The position numbers and the translations under genes were made by a program. A stretch of DNA of 64,000 nucleotides, from NCBI RefSeq assembly GCF_004123905.1, contig NZ_MZXW01000050.1, forward strand, positions 372,001 to 436,000, written 5' to 3'. The stretch's first letter is position 1; each line of letters starts with the position of its first letter. The notes under the pieces were generated by a model, which did not search any database, was not told the origin of the DNA, and worked only from the letters and a program-made list of their open reading frames with translations. This document shows, piece after piece, positions 24,845-31,874 of the stretch. This stretch comes from Bradyrhizobium betae. Its GTDB lineage: Bacteria; Pseudomonadota; Alphaproteobacteria; Rhizobiales; Xanthobacteraceae.

Positions 24845-24952
24845 GAACGGTCTCGAGGGGCCAAAGTCTGTAAGGAAATGTTGCGAGGGAACGAAAGTTC
24901 CTGAAGCAGGCGCGATGCCCCTGCCGCAAATTTCCGATTTAGCGAAATGTCC

Positions 24953-25045
24953 TTGACCCGTCGGGCAAAACAGTTGTATAAGGGCATCATCGCAAAGAAC
25001 AGTCGATGCCCGCGCCGTCACCGGTCGCGGGCTTTTCGTTTGTTT
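24953..25045 (+). ncRNA. Predicted tiny RNA unit, copy A
   Basis: TTGACC (24953-24958), an 18-base spacer starting CGTCGGGCAAAAC, and -10 TATAAG (24977-24982) are followed by GGCATCATCG. A terminator GCCCGCG...CGCGGGC with TTTT then lies at 25008-25036. The predicted transcript is about 50 bases, half of it the terminator. It shares promoter, 5' end and stop-hairpin style with four more copies in the window; this is the most diverged one. No open frame of note lies inside it. Confidence 0.55.
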
Positions 25046-25122
25046 CCGCCCGAGACGGACAGCTCGCCGGCGGCGTTGCGCGACGCTCTTGCTAAGAACA
25101 CGTTGAGATTGTAGGGAGCGCC

Positions 25123-25158
25123 ATGAGCCTTCCCATGAGCCTTCCCATGAGCCTTGCC
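25123..25158 (+). repeat. Three 12-base repeats, each with a start codon
   Basis: ATGAGCCTTCCC occurs at 25123-25134 and 25135-25146, and with one change (ATGAGCCTTGCC) at 25147-25158. Each encodes MSLP or MSLA and keeps frame. Copy-number change by slippage would add or remove start codons and shift ribosome binding site spacing. Confidence 0.85.
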
Positions 25159-25842
25159 CCGCCTGCCACGAAGGTCGAGCCGCTGAACGCAGAGCAAGCT
25201 GCAAGCTTGGATCGTGACGGTTACCTGCTGTTGCGGGGCGCAGTCCCTGCGGCGTGGCGCGATGCGTTGCGTGCTGCCTTCGACGCGGGTGTCGGGGCCG
25301 GCGACCAATGGGCCGCTCCGCGCGGCGCCGGCTGGCGCCACGCCCTGGTCGATCTCGATCCGACGGTGCAGCGGACCTGCCGCCTGCCGCCGCTGCTGGC
25401 GGCGGGCGCGCAGATGCTGGCCGGTCCGTTCTTTCTCGCCCAGGTCGAAGGCCGCGAACCGCTGAAGGGCGGCGGTCACCAGCCGTTGCATCGCGATGGC
25501 GCCGGCATGAAAGCCGTGGCCGCATTGGTCTTCCTCGATGCTTACGGACCGGACAACGGCGCCACGCGCGTGATCCCGCGTCATCTCGACCGGGGGGCTC
25601 CCGATCAAGGCGTGCCGGAGGAGACCCTGTCCCTGATTACGGCGGGCGAGGCGGGAGACATTCTGGTGTTCGACGCCGATCTCCCGCACGGGGCGACCTG
25701 CAACCGCTCCGGTGCGCGGCGACGTTCGCTGCTGCTGAACTTCATGGCGGAGGGCAGTCGCGCGACCATGGAGGCCTGCCGCGCCCTTCGCAACGTGCGC
25801 ATGGACACCAGCGAGGTGTTTGTCCCCGGGCAGACCGTTTAG
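25123..25842 (+). CDS. Phytanoyl-CoA dioxygenase (PhyH) family protein
   Basis: A 239-residue Fe(II)/2-oxoglutarate-type oxygenase. The iron ligands are visible as HRDG (His-x-Asp, about 125-127) and a distal His in LPHGATCN (about 190), with Arg residues a few positions on (SGARRRS) for 2-oxoglutarate. The N-terminus holds three 12-base repeats, each with an ATG, so three start codons are in frame (25123, 25135, 25147). Substrate unknown; members hydroxylate lipids, halogenated or natural products. Confidence 0.85.
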   Translation: MSLPMSLPMSLAPPATKVEPLNAEQAASLDRDGYLLLRGAVPAAWRDALRAAFDAGVGAGDQWAAPRGAGWRHALVDLDPTVQRTCRLPPLLAAGAQMLAGPFFLAQVEGREPLKGGGHQPLHRDGAGMKAVAALVFLDAYGPDNGATRVIPRHLDRGAPDQGVPEETLSLITAGEAGDILVFDADLPHGATCNRSGARRRSLLLNFMAEGSRATMEACRALRNVRMDTSEVFVPGQTV

Positions 25843-25866
25843 GAACGGCCCGTCCATGGCGGCGTT
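25842..25866 (+). promoter_or_regulatory. EcfG-type general stress promoter
   Basis: GGAAC (25842-25846) and CGTT (25863-25866) are separated by exactly 16 bases, the alphaproteobacterial EcfG (general stress sigma factor) consensus. It overlaps the last codon of the dioxygenase gene and lies 26 bases before the DUF3606 gene, a family often stress-induced. Confidence 0.68.
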
Positions 25867-25891
25867 TTGCCTTCGGTGAGGAGGAGACGCA

Positions 25892-26065
25892 ATGGACAGC
25901 CTGACGAAGCGCGAGCAGCCGGACCGCAGCAAGATCAACATGCACGAGGCCTTCGAGGTCAAGTACTGGACCCACGCGCTCGGCGTGTCGAAGGAGGAGC
26001 TGCAAAAGGCCGTCGACAAGGTCGGCAATTCGGCCGCCGCCGTTCGCAAGGAGCTGGCGGGGTAG
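25892..26065 (+). CDS. DUF3606 domain protein
   Basis: A 57-residue protein with the DUF3606 pattern: RSKINMHEAFEVKYWTHALG followed by VSKEELQKAVDKVGNSAAAV. These are small soluble proteins widespread in rhizobia and Burkholderia, of unknown function, often stress-related. GGAGACGC precedes ATG 25892. The EcfG-type promoter just upstream supports stress control. Confidence 0.85.
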   Translation: MDSLTKREQPDRSKINMHEAFEVKYWTHALGVSKEELQKAVDKVGNSAAAVRKELAG

Positions 26066-26095
26066 CGCGTTCAACGCAATTTGAGGGAGGATAGC

Positions 26096-26245
26096 GTGGG
26101 CCTGGAAGCCATCTTCTTCATCGGCGCCTTCATCCTGCTCGTGGCGCTGATCTATGGCGTGCTGCGCAACCACTACCGCAGCCGCACCGAGCGGCATGTC
26201 GCCGACAGCATCGTGCGCGAGCGCTACAAAAATAACGAGACCTGA
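26096..26245 (+). CDS. Very small membrane protein
   Basis: A 49-residue frame starting GTG 26096 behind a strong GAGGGAGG. It has one hydrophobic helix (AIFFIGAFILLVALIYGVL) followed by a basic tail (RNHYRSRTERHVAD). It lies 30 bases after the DUF3606 gene, probably in the same stress operon. Function unknown. Confidence 0.65.
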   Translation: MGLEAIFFIGAFILLVALIYGVLRNHYRSRTERHVADSIVRERYKNNET

Positions 26246-26268
26246 GCGACACGGCCGGACGCCGGCCG

Positions 26269-26454
26269 CTACTTGATGCTGACGAACATGCCCCAGGCGG
26301 CGGCGAGTGCCGCGCCGGTGAAGACGACCACCGGATTATCGCAGAAGGCGCTGCCATAGCGGCAGACGTCCGAGCCGAACTGGCCGAGCTCGTGATGGCT
26401 CGCGGAGTAGAACAGTCCCGACAGCACCAGCAATGCAGCGGCGACGTAGTACAT
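26269..26454 (-). CDS. Small two-helix membrane protein
   Basis: A 61-residue protein starting MYYVAAALLVLSGLFYSA with a second hydrophobic segment (VVVFTGAALAAAWGMFV). Between them are two Cys (DVCRYGSAFC). GGGAGAGACC precedes ATG 26454; a longer frame to 26607 looks non-coding. It converges on the small membrane protein at 26096-26245. Function unknown. Confidence 0.68.
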   Translation of the reverse strand: MYYVAAALLVLSGLFYSASHHELGQFGSDVCRYGSAFCDNPVVVFTGAALAAAWGMFVSIK

Positions 26455-26624
26455 CGAAGGTCTCTCCCAAGCTTCTCGATCAGCGCCCGCGCGGGCGGCA
26501 TGTCCCAGCCTGGCGCGAATAGATTTCATTCCGCCGAATCCGATGTGCTGCATTTGAATAAAGTTTGTGCCGTCGGGTAAACGGCAAGCCCGGCGGAACG
26601 AAACCAATCGCGTGGCTCGGAAGC

Positions 26625-26649
26625 GGAACCCCTCAAATGCACTGAAGTT
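26625..26649 (+). promoter_or_regulatory. Possible EcfG-type promoter, imperfect
   Basis: GGAAC (26625-26629) is followed after 16 bases by AGTT (26646-26649) rather than CGTT. It lies 21 bases before the start of the receiver gene at 26670. One mismatch in the -10 makes this tentative. Confidence 0.35.
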
Positions 26650-26669
26650 AACCGACAGAGGTCCTGACC

Positions 26670-27014
26670 ATGAGCCAAACTGTTCTCGTTGTTGATGATG
26701 ATGCCGGCGTGCTCGACGTGATCGCGACCATGCTGGAAGATTTGGGCTGTGCCGTGATCACCGCCGGCAACGGCACGGATGCTCTGGACACGCTTCATCA
26801 CAACGAACAAATTTCGATACTCATCACCGACATCAACATGCCGGGGATGGATGGCCATGAACTTGCGGAGCGCGCGACGCGTCTTCGCCCGGGGCTAAAG
26901 GTTTTGCAGCTATCCGGCCGCGAGCGACGGCGGGACGGATTTCCCATGATTCGGAAGCCGTTCACTGAGGATGAACTGGCGCGCGTCATGCAACAGACGA
27001 CCGGCGCTTGCTAG
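26670..27014 (+). CDS. Stand-alone response regulator receiver protein
   Basis: A 114-residue CheY-like domain with the acidic pocket VVDDDAG (9-11), phospho-acceptor Asp in LITDINMPGMDG (about 54), a conserved Ser in QLSGRE and Lys in IRKPFTEDEL. There is no output domain, so it must act through protein contacts or as a phosphate sink. It overlaps the converging second receiver gene by 4 bases at the stop codons. Confidence 0.9.
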   Translation: MSQTVLVVDDDAGVLDVIATMLEDLGCAVITAGNGTDALDTLHHNEQISILITDINMPGMDGHELAERATRLRPGLKVLQLSGRERRRDGFPMIRKPFTEDELARVMQQTTGAC

Positions 27015-27355
27015 CGCAGCAGCGCCGCCATGCAACGTTCAAGCTCTTCGATCGGAAAAGGCTTTTGAAGGTGAGGGCAATTCCTGAATTCCTGGGGTAG
27101 CCCCTCCGCCCCATAACCGCTCGCAAAGGCCAACGGGACGCCTCGCTGATGCAGGGCTTTGGCAATCGGTTCAGAACTGTGAGCGCCGAGTTGAACGTCC
27201 AGGATGGCGGCATCAAAAACGGCTTCGCTCGCCAGCTTCAGCCCACTTGCCAGATCGGCGGCCTCGCCCGCGATGGTATGACCTAACTCGGTCAACATAT
27301 CGGCGACCATCATGCGAATGAGCGCGTCGTCCTCGATAAGCAATACTGAAGCCAT
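27011..27355 (-). CDS. Second stand-alone response regulator receiver protein
   Basis: A 114-residue receiver domain: LIEDDALIRMMVADML, phospho-acceptor Asp in AILDVQLGAHSS (about 53), Ser in FASGYG, Lys in LQKPFPIEEL. The HSSEPIAKAL loop is of the type seen in PhyR-neighbour and FixJ-like single-domain receivers of rhizobia. No histidine kinase gene lies near either receiver, so the input is encoded elsewhere. Confidence 0.9.
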   Translation of the reverse strand: MASVLLIEDDALIRMMVADMLTELGHTIAGEAADLASGLKLASEAVFDAAILDVQLGAHSSEPIAKALHQRGVPLAFASGYGAEGLPQEFRNCPHLQKPFPIEELERCMAALLR

Positions 27356-27417
27356 ATGCGCTGCCGCCCCTCACCGTCGCGTTTGACGCGATCTGAATTG
27401 CATAACGTTCCTGTTGA

Positions 27418-27442
27418 GGAACCCGATATGACATCATCCGTT
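27418..27442 (+). promoter_or_regulatory. EcfG-type general stress promoter
   Basis: GGAAC (27418-27422), 16 bases, CGTT (27439-27442): a full match to the EcfG consensus, 53 bases upstream of the gene at 27496. It is the second exact match within 1.6 kb. Confidence 0.7.
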
Positions 27443-27495
27443 TATAGGTCAAGCCTCGCAATTTTTGAAATGCAGCGTGTTGATGGGAGGAATGC

Positions 27496-27744
27496 ATGGC
27501 TGAGCGCCGCCGCGTGAAGCATTCGAAAAGCCTTAGGGAGCGTCTTCTGGAGGACGCGGCAAAATATCGAGAAGCAGCCGAGCTGTTGCCGCCCGGCGCC
27601 GAGCGTGAGCGCCTCCTGAAGCGCGTGCAGCAAGCGGAAGCGGCAGCGCAGTTCGATGGCTGGCTGACGTCCAGTCGTGCCGCCCCGGCTTCGCCAGGCG
27701 CGATCGGGCAAAGGATGATTGGGATACGTGAAACTACTGACTGA
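27496..27744 (+). CDS. Small helical hypothetical protein, probably stress-induced
   Basis: An 82-residue charged helical protein (KSLRERLLEDAAKYREAAEL, then ERERLLKRVQQAEAAAQF), resembling short coiled-coil proteins common in Bradyrhizobium. ATG 27496 follows GGGAGGA. An exact EcfG-type promoter lies upstream. The C-terminal 20 residues are less regular. Function unknown. Confidence 0.75.
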   Translation: MAERRRVKHSKSLRERLLEDAAKYREAAELLPPGAERERLLKRVQQAEAAAQFDGWLTSSRAAPASPGAIGQRMIGIRETTD

Positions 27745-28186
27745 GCGAGCGGCGCAGCTTGAAGCCTTGGCGGCGGACGAGCCCGACTCCGATTTCAGGG
27801 ATCAACTGGTGAAGCAAGCGCAGTCATATCGCGAGCTGGCTGCAAAGCGGGCCCAGGACTATGGATTGCCGATGCCCGGTCCGGCGTCGAAGCAAACGCG
27901 CCCTTGCGGCGCGCCCGCAACTCCCGCCCGAGTTTGCCGCACTCTGCAATACGGCGACAGGTGGCCCTTCGACCCTGAGGGGCCACGAAACAGTCCTGAA
28001 ACAATCCTGAAACCCGATTGTCCTGAACGCCGCGCCCGCTCGTCCCGACCAACGGAGCGAAAAGGAGATCATCATGATCCAGGTCGGTTCGAAGGAAGAA
28101 GTCGCGTTTCTGCTGATGCTGTTCGGCACCCACACCCAGCCCGTCAAGCCGCCGAAGCCGAAATCGCGGCAGGCGTGAGGCGCTGA
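27728..28186 (+). CDS. Small helical protein with doubtful C-terminal half
   Basis: The frame starts at GTG 27728 (or TTG 27719) inside the end of the previous gene and gives KLLTERAAQLEALAADEPDS with KQAQSYRELAAKRAQDYG, clearly related in style to the 27496 protein. After about residue 60 the translation becomes Arg/Pro-rich and random-looking, and from 28074 it overlaps a better-supported small gene in another frame. The natural protein may have ended earlier, with the stop lost by a frameshift. Confidence 0.5.
   Translation: MKLLTERAAQLEALAADEPDSDFRDQLVKQAQSYRELAAKRAQDYGLPMPGPASKQTRPCGAPATPARVCRTLQYGDRWPFDPEGPRNSPETILKPDCPERRARSSRPTERKGDHHDPGRFEGRSRVSADAVRHPHPARQAAEAEIAAGVRR
28074..28178 (+). 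CDS. 34-residue hypothetical protein
   Basis: MIQVGSKEEVAFLLMLFG followed by a Pro/Lys tail (QPVKPPKPKSRQA). It is preceded by AAAGGAG at ideal distance, which is its main support. It overlaps the tail of the previous frame. Too short for family assignment. Confidence 0.5.
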   Translation: MIQVGSKEEVAFLLMLFGTHTQPVKPPKPKSRQA

Positions 28187-28190
28187 TCCC

Positions 28191-28439
28191 ATGCCCGGTT
28201 TGGCCGAGTGCCAGAGCCTCCTGCGGCTGCTGATCGCGAGGGGCGACCCGAAGGCGATCCCGCTCGCCAAGGGCGCCATCGATCAATATCTGAACACGGC
28301 GCCGGACTGCCTGCGCGGGCGCGGCCTGCGCGTGCTCCAGCGCGACACGCTGGAGCAGCACGGCGCCGCGGTCGGTGTGCAGCGCTCGTTTGCCGAAACG
28401 GTGGACGCCTATATCGAGGGCAAGCTCGCGGACGAATAA
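28191..28439 (+). CDS. Small hypothetical protein
   Basis: An 82-residue protein (MPGLAECQSLLRLLIARGD, then FAETVDAYIEGKLADE) with balanced composition and a GAGG site upstream of ATG 28191. No domain recognised. It lies 12 bases after the 34-residue gene and may be co-transcribed. Confidence 0.68.
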   Translation: MPGLAECQSLLRLLIARGDPKAIPLAKGAIDQYLNTAPDCLRGRGLRVLQRDTLEQHGAAVGVQRSFAETVDAYIEGKLADE

Positions 28440-28556
28440 GGTGCCTGTCGCCCTCGTTCGCTTGAACAGCGTCGCTTCCCGAGTGGCATCCCTCTTGCTG
28501 AACTCCGTCTTAATCCCGGCCCGGCCGTTCGGGCTGATCCAGATTGAGGCGATCCC

Positions 28557-28814
28557 ATGCAGTCACCGTCCCGTTTCGAAGCGACCGCGTCCCTGAAGCT
28601 CCACGCCCTGATCTCCGACCTGCAATGGCGGATCCAGATGCTCGAGGCCGATATTGCCGAGGAGGAGCGCCGAAGCGGGAGCGCCGATCCCGGCAGCCCC
28701 ACCTATTCGATGCTGGCCCTGACGCTGCGGGCGCGCAGGGACAATCTGCGAAACTCGATCGCGATGCTGGAAGGGCGGGTCGAGCGAAAGTCGCCGTTGC
28801 CGCAGGCCGCCTAG
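28557..28814 (+). CDS. Small coiled-coil hypothetical protein
   Basis: An 85-residue protein with heptad-like helices (LKLHALISDLQWRIQMLEAD and LALTLRARRDNLRNSIAMLE). GAGG precedes ATG 28557. Of the same general type as the other short helical proteins in this stretch. Function unknown. Confidence 0.7.
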   Translation: MQSPSRFEATASLKLHALISDLQWRIQMLEADIAEEERRSGSADPGSPTYSMLALTLRARRDNLRNSIAMLEGRVERKSPLPQAA

Positions 28815-28909
28815 CTGCCGGATCGACGCTCCCGCGGCGCCTGAACTATCGAGCGAAGGCAAGCGCGGGCGCACCGGATAACACCCGAACGCTTGAGGCG
28901 ACCGGACAG

Positions 28910-29167
28910 TCAAGCCGAGATTTTCAGGGTGCAGAACTGGTTGAAGGCGCTCGGCCGGTAGTTGGCAAAGGCTTCGCCGCTCGCGAAGCCATCTTTGCGA
29001 TACGGCGCCAGCGCCGGCTCGAATGCCGGGCCGCTTCCGGTCTCGAGACTGAGGCGGCTCAGCCCGCGCGTCTCGGCTTCACGCACGATGTGGTTCAGCA
29101 GCAGCGCGGCGACGCCCCGGCGTGCGGGAATTTCGCGCAACTCGCAAAACACTGAAAGAGCGAACAT
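28910..29167 (-). pseudogene. C-terminal remnant of a GNAT acetyltransferase
   Basis: The 85-residue frame covers only the second half of a GNAT domain: the acetyl-CoA loop ARRGVAALLLNHIV, then LSLETGSGPAFEPALAPYRK and the ending FANYRPSAFNQF, as in rhizobial YitI-like GNATs of about 155 residues. The first half is missing, and the sequence upstream switches to the AT-rich SOS-type promoter region. It is probably a deletion remnant marking the left edge of the accessory island. Confidence 0.6.
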
Positions 29168-29179
29168 GGCGCAGATTTG

Positions 29180-29208
29180 TTGATACTGTTCCTGTTTTGT
29201 TCTATGTT
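29180..29208 (+). promoter_or_regulatory. SOS promoter with LexA box
   Basis: TTGATA (29180-29185) and TATGTT (29203-29208) are 17 bases apart. The spacer holds GTTC-CTGTTTT-GTTC (29188-29202), an exact match to the alphaproteobacterial LexA box GTTC-N7-GTTC. This placement between -35 and -10 is typical for SOS genes. It is 60 bases upstream of the DUF4261 gene. Confidence 0.62.
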
Positions 29209-29268
29209 CAACCTGTGAGCGAACCGTGATCGATCATGAGTCACGGCCTGTAATTTCTGAGGCGACCG

Positions 29269-30042
29269 ATGAGTAAGTCTTTTCTCGCCCTGGTCTTGTT
29301 GGAATCTCCAGCAACCCCGGACATGGTCGCGCTTGCCGAGGCTATTCGCGCGCGACATCCCGAGCTGCCGGTGGAGGTGGAAGGAGGCCGAGAGGAAGGA
29401 GCTCGCCAGGGTTCGCCGCTCATTCGCTGCGGCAACGAACTTGTTGCGGTGATGTCGATGCCGGCGCCCGTTCCAGAGGATCCCGGCCTGTGGTCGCGCG
29501 CGTCCACGATATGGCCGCAAGCCAAGGCGGTCGCGGCGCGGCACCGGGGGCATCTGATCGTTTCGGTGCTCGGCAAGAACCAGCAACTATTGCCGACCGC
29601 TCGTCTGACGACGGCCGTCATCGGCGCGTTGATCGCGACCATGCCGCAATGTTGCGCCGTGGTCTGGAATGGCAAGGTCGCTCGACCCGCGGATCTTTGG
29701 CTGGACATGTCCAGCCGATCGTTTGCGCCATACCCCGGCTATCCGGTCTCACTGTGGATCGACATACTCCCGTTCCGGTCAGAGACGGGCATTGGCGCAG
29801 TGACGATGGGGCTTTCGGAATTCAGCGAACGCGAAATTCAGTTCGAGACCCACAAGCTGCCTCTTGCAACACTCATCAACAAGGTGGACGGTCTTGCCGT
29901 CTATCTGGTTGAGCACGGACCTGTTGTCAAAAACGGTGACACGTTTGGCGGCAGCGCGCATGAGCGCTTCACGGTTCGTTACAGGAACTCCGATCAATTC
30001 GGTGGCTTGCCCGTGTTTTTCTGTATCGACCATGCGGCGTGA
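29269..30042 (+). CDS. DUF4261-type protein
   Basis: A 257-residue soluble protein starting MSKSFLALVLLESPATPDM. The block MPQCCAVVWNGKVARPADLW with SFAPYPGYPVSLWIDI and the ending GGSAHERFTVRYRNSDQFGG fit the DUF4261 family as I recall it; these are stand-alone cytoplasmic proteins often found in toxin/immunity neighbourhoods. The LexA-box promoter upstream suggests DNA-damage induction. It precedes two Imm11-type genes. Immunity or defence role is inference. Confidence 0.72.
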   Translation: MSKSFLALVLLESPATPDMVALAEAIRARHPELPVEVEGGREEGARQGSPLIRCGNELVAVMSMPAPVPEDPGLWSRASTIWPQAKAVAARHRGHLIVSVLGKNQQLLPTARLTTAVIGALIATMPQCCAVVWNGKVARPADLWLDMSSRSFAPYPGYPVSLWIDILPFRSETGIGAVTMGLSEFSEREIQFETHKLPLATLINKVDGLAVYLVEHGPVVKNGDTFGGSAHERFTVRYRNSDQFGGLPVFFCIDHAA

Positions 30043-30092
30043 GCGTGTGATGACGCGAAAGGAGTTGCGAGCGTTCCGCTCGGATCGATCGT

Positions 30093-30182
30093 TTGACACG
30101 TCGGGCAAAACACTGGCAGAATGGCATCATCGAGATCAGTTCGGAGAAAAGCCCGCGGGGAATGCCGCGGGCTTTATTGTTG
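30093..30182 (+). ncRNA. Predicted tiny RNA unit, copy B
   Basis: TTGACA (30093-30098), spacer CGTCGGGCAAAACACTGG (18 bases), -10 CAGAAT (30117-30122), then GGCATCATCGA. The terminator stem GCCCGCGG (30151-30158) / CCGCGGGC (30165-30172) is followed by TTTATTGTT. Predicted RNA about 50 bases. The promoter and 5' end are nearly identical to copies C, D and E, while the linker before the hairpin differs. It forms the left border of the Imm11/AHH module. Confidence 0.65.
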
Positions 30183-30224
30183 GCAGCTAGTACACTGCGC
30201 GCACGATGTTCACGGGACACCGTC

Positions 30225-30857
30225 ATGGGTGATGAAAGGTCAGTTTCGATTGCGAAACGGCCCAGAGCGCGAAAGCGTCGCTATTACGCAATGGGTCCCG
30301 ACTACAGTGTGGGAAGCAGGCCGGGCTATTGGCTAGAGGACAAGAGTATCCTGCCTCCCTACGAGGTATTTCGTCTGCCAGCTTCTACCGGGCGTGCACC
30401 TTTCGTATTTGATAAATCGGTGGGCAGCTTGCCGTATGACCTAGAGCCCTACTACCGCTGGTGGCTGATTTCGGATCGGACAAAGGCAGTCTTGGAGCGT
30501 CTTGACCCCGAGGCCTTTGTGTTCGTGCCATGCGACGTGCGAGTACCGCATGGCAGCTACCGTGGGCCGCACTATTGGCTTTGCGATGTTGTTCGCGTTC
30601 TCGACGCGCTGGATGAATCACAATCGTGTTTGACCATCCGAATTGAGAACGATGCTCGCTCGCTCGATTTTGGAAAGAAGGTCTACATGGCCATGCCGGG
30701 CTCCAAGCTGGTCTTTACGGAGGCCGAAATCGGCAAAGCGCATATCTTTCGTATGGCTCATAGCGAGGCGGACGTCATATGCGATCAAGACCTGAAAGAT
30801 GCCTGCAAGTCGGCAGGTCTCAAGAGAATTCGGTTTCGCGACGCCTCAAAGCTCTGA
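30225..30857 (+). CDS. Imm11-type (DUF1629) immunity protein, copy 1
   Basis: A 210-residue soluble protein. The conserved core HYWLCDVVRVLDALDE and the C-terminal FTEAEIGKAHIFRM with DVICDQDLKDACKSAGL match the Imm11/DUF1629 family of immunity proteins, known to neighbour polymorphic toxins, notably those with AHH nuclease domains. Start ATG 30225 is weakly supported by upstream GGGACAC. It is a paralogue of the next gene and sits directly right of tiny-RNA copy B. Probably cytoplasmic, binding a toxin. Confidence 0.75.
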   Translation: MGDERSVSIAKRPRARKRRYYAMGPDYSVGSRPGYWLEDKSILPPYEVFRLPASTGRAPFVFDKSVGSLPYDLEPYYRWWLISDRTKAVLERLDPEAFVFVPCDVRVPHGSYRGPHYWLCDVVRVLDALDESQSCLTIRIENDARSLDFGKKVYMAMPGSKLVFTEAEIGKAHIFRMAHSEADVICDQDLKDACKSAGLKRIRFRDASKL

Positions 30858-30903
30858 GAAAGTGTGCTGAGCCAAGCGGACAAGCGTAGGGAGCGATAAT
30901 TCT

Positions 30904-31524
30904 ATGGCTGTGTCCCGTAACGAGAGGCGAAAGCCAAAGGCGCCAAAGCTTTATCGTGTCGGAATGGATTACAGACTTCGCACGCGGCCGGGTTTGCAGC
31001 TGGAGAATATCGCTGCCTTGGGCGCTGGCCGCGTGCTGGATTCACCGCGGGGCAAACGAAGCTTCCCGACGCTCTCCGAAACGCCGCGGTTCCTGATCGA
31101 CAAATCCCTTGGGCGGGCGCCCGTCGACTGCGAGCATTTTCACGACTTTTGGCTCGTATCCACTCGGATGAAAAGCGTTCTGGAAGCCGTGGATAGAGAG
31201 GGTGTGGCGTTCCTGAGGTGCGAAACGCGGTCGCTGAGTGGAAATGCGCCCGTCTATTGGCTTTGCGATATCGTTCGTCTGCTTGATGCCGTCGACGAGG
31301 AAAAGTCGAACCTCGAAATCCTGGAGGATGGCACAGACTACCGGCACTACAATGCGATGGCGCTATCCAGCTTTGCCTTTAGAGAGGAAGCTATCGGCTC
31401 GGCTCATATCTTCCGGCTACGCTTTCTGAGTTCAAGAATCATCTGTGATCAAGCAATGAAGGATGCCTGCAAAGCCGCTGGCTTGAGGGGCTTGGGCTTT
31501 CGCGATGCCTCCGGCAACTACTAG
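30904..31524 (+). CDS. Imm11-type (DUF1629) immunity protein, copy 2
   Basis: A 206-residue paralogue of the preceding protein: YWLCDIVRLLDAVDEEKS, EEAIGSAHIFRLRF and RIICDQAMKDACKAAGL align with copy 1, while the N-terminal 60 residues differ. GGGAGCG lies upstream of ATG 30904. Forty-six bases separate the copies, so one operon is likely. Two diverged immunity genes beside one toxin gene suggest protection against more than one toxin variant. Confidence 0.75.
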   Translation: MAVSRNERRKPKAPKLYRVGMDYRLRTRPGLQLENIAALGAGRVLDSPRGKRSFPTLSETPRFLIDKSLGRAPVDCEHFHDFWLVSTRMKSVLEAVDREGVAFLRCETRSLSGNAPVYWLCDIVRLLDAVDEEKSNLEILEDGTDYRHYNAMALSSFAFREEAIGSAHIFRLRFLSSRIICDQAMKDACKAAGLRGLGFRDASGNY

Positions 31525-31874
31525 CCCGTTCGCGCGTATTATTTCGCATTGAAGTTCGCACAAGACTTGACCGCTTCGGTCATTGGTGGGCCGACGCGCA
31601 AGTGGCTCGCTCTCACAGCCCTTCGCTCGCCAGCGCCCGATTTCCTTCGGCCGCGCAGATCGCTGCCGTCGTGACACCGGCTCAAAGACGTCGGTGTTGA
31701 ATACGTTTGCATGCCGAGGGGCGGCGTCTGCCCGCTGCGACCTCATCAATCCGCAGCGCGCAAATAAAACGGCCAGCTCTCTGGGTCGGCCACCACCAAA
31801 CATTTCAGGTCAGCGCTGCCGGCTGTCATCACGAACAGCTCAGATGCCGGCGTGCGTCAGAAAGTAGCGATTGT
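31525..31874. other. Gap between the immunity genes and the AHH-domain gene
   Basis: About 350 bases. The frame of the AHH-domain gene extends upstream to 31707, but its translation is basic and Cys-rich and looks non-coding. No promoter pair, terminator or repeat could be supported. It may be remains of a longer toxin gene. Confidence 0.45.
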
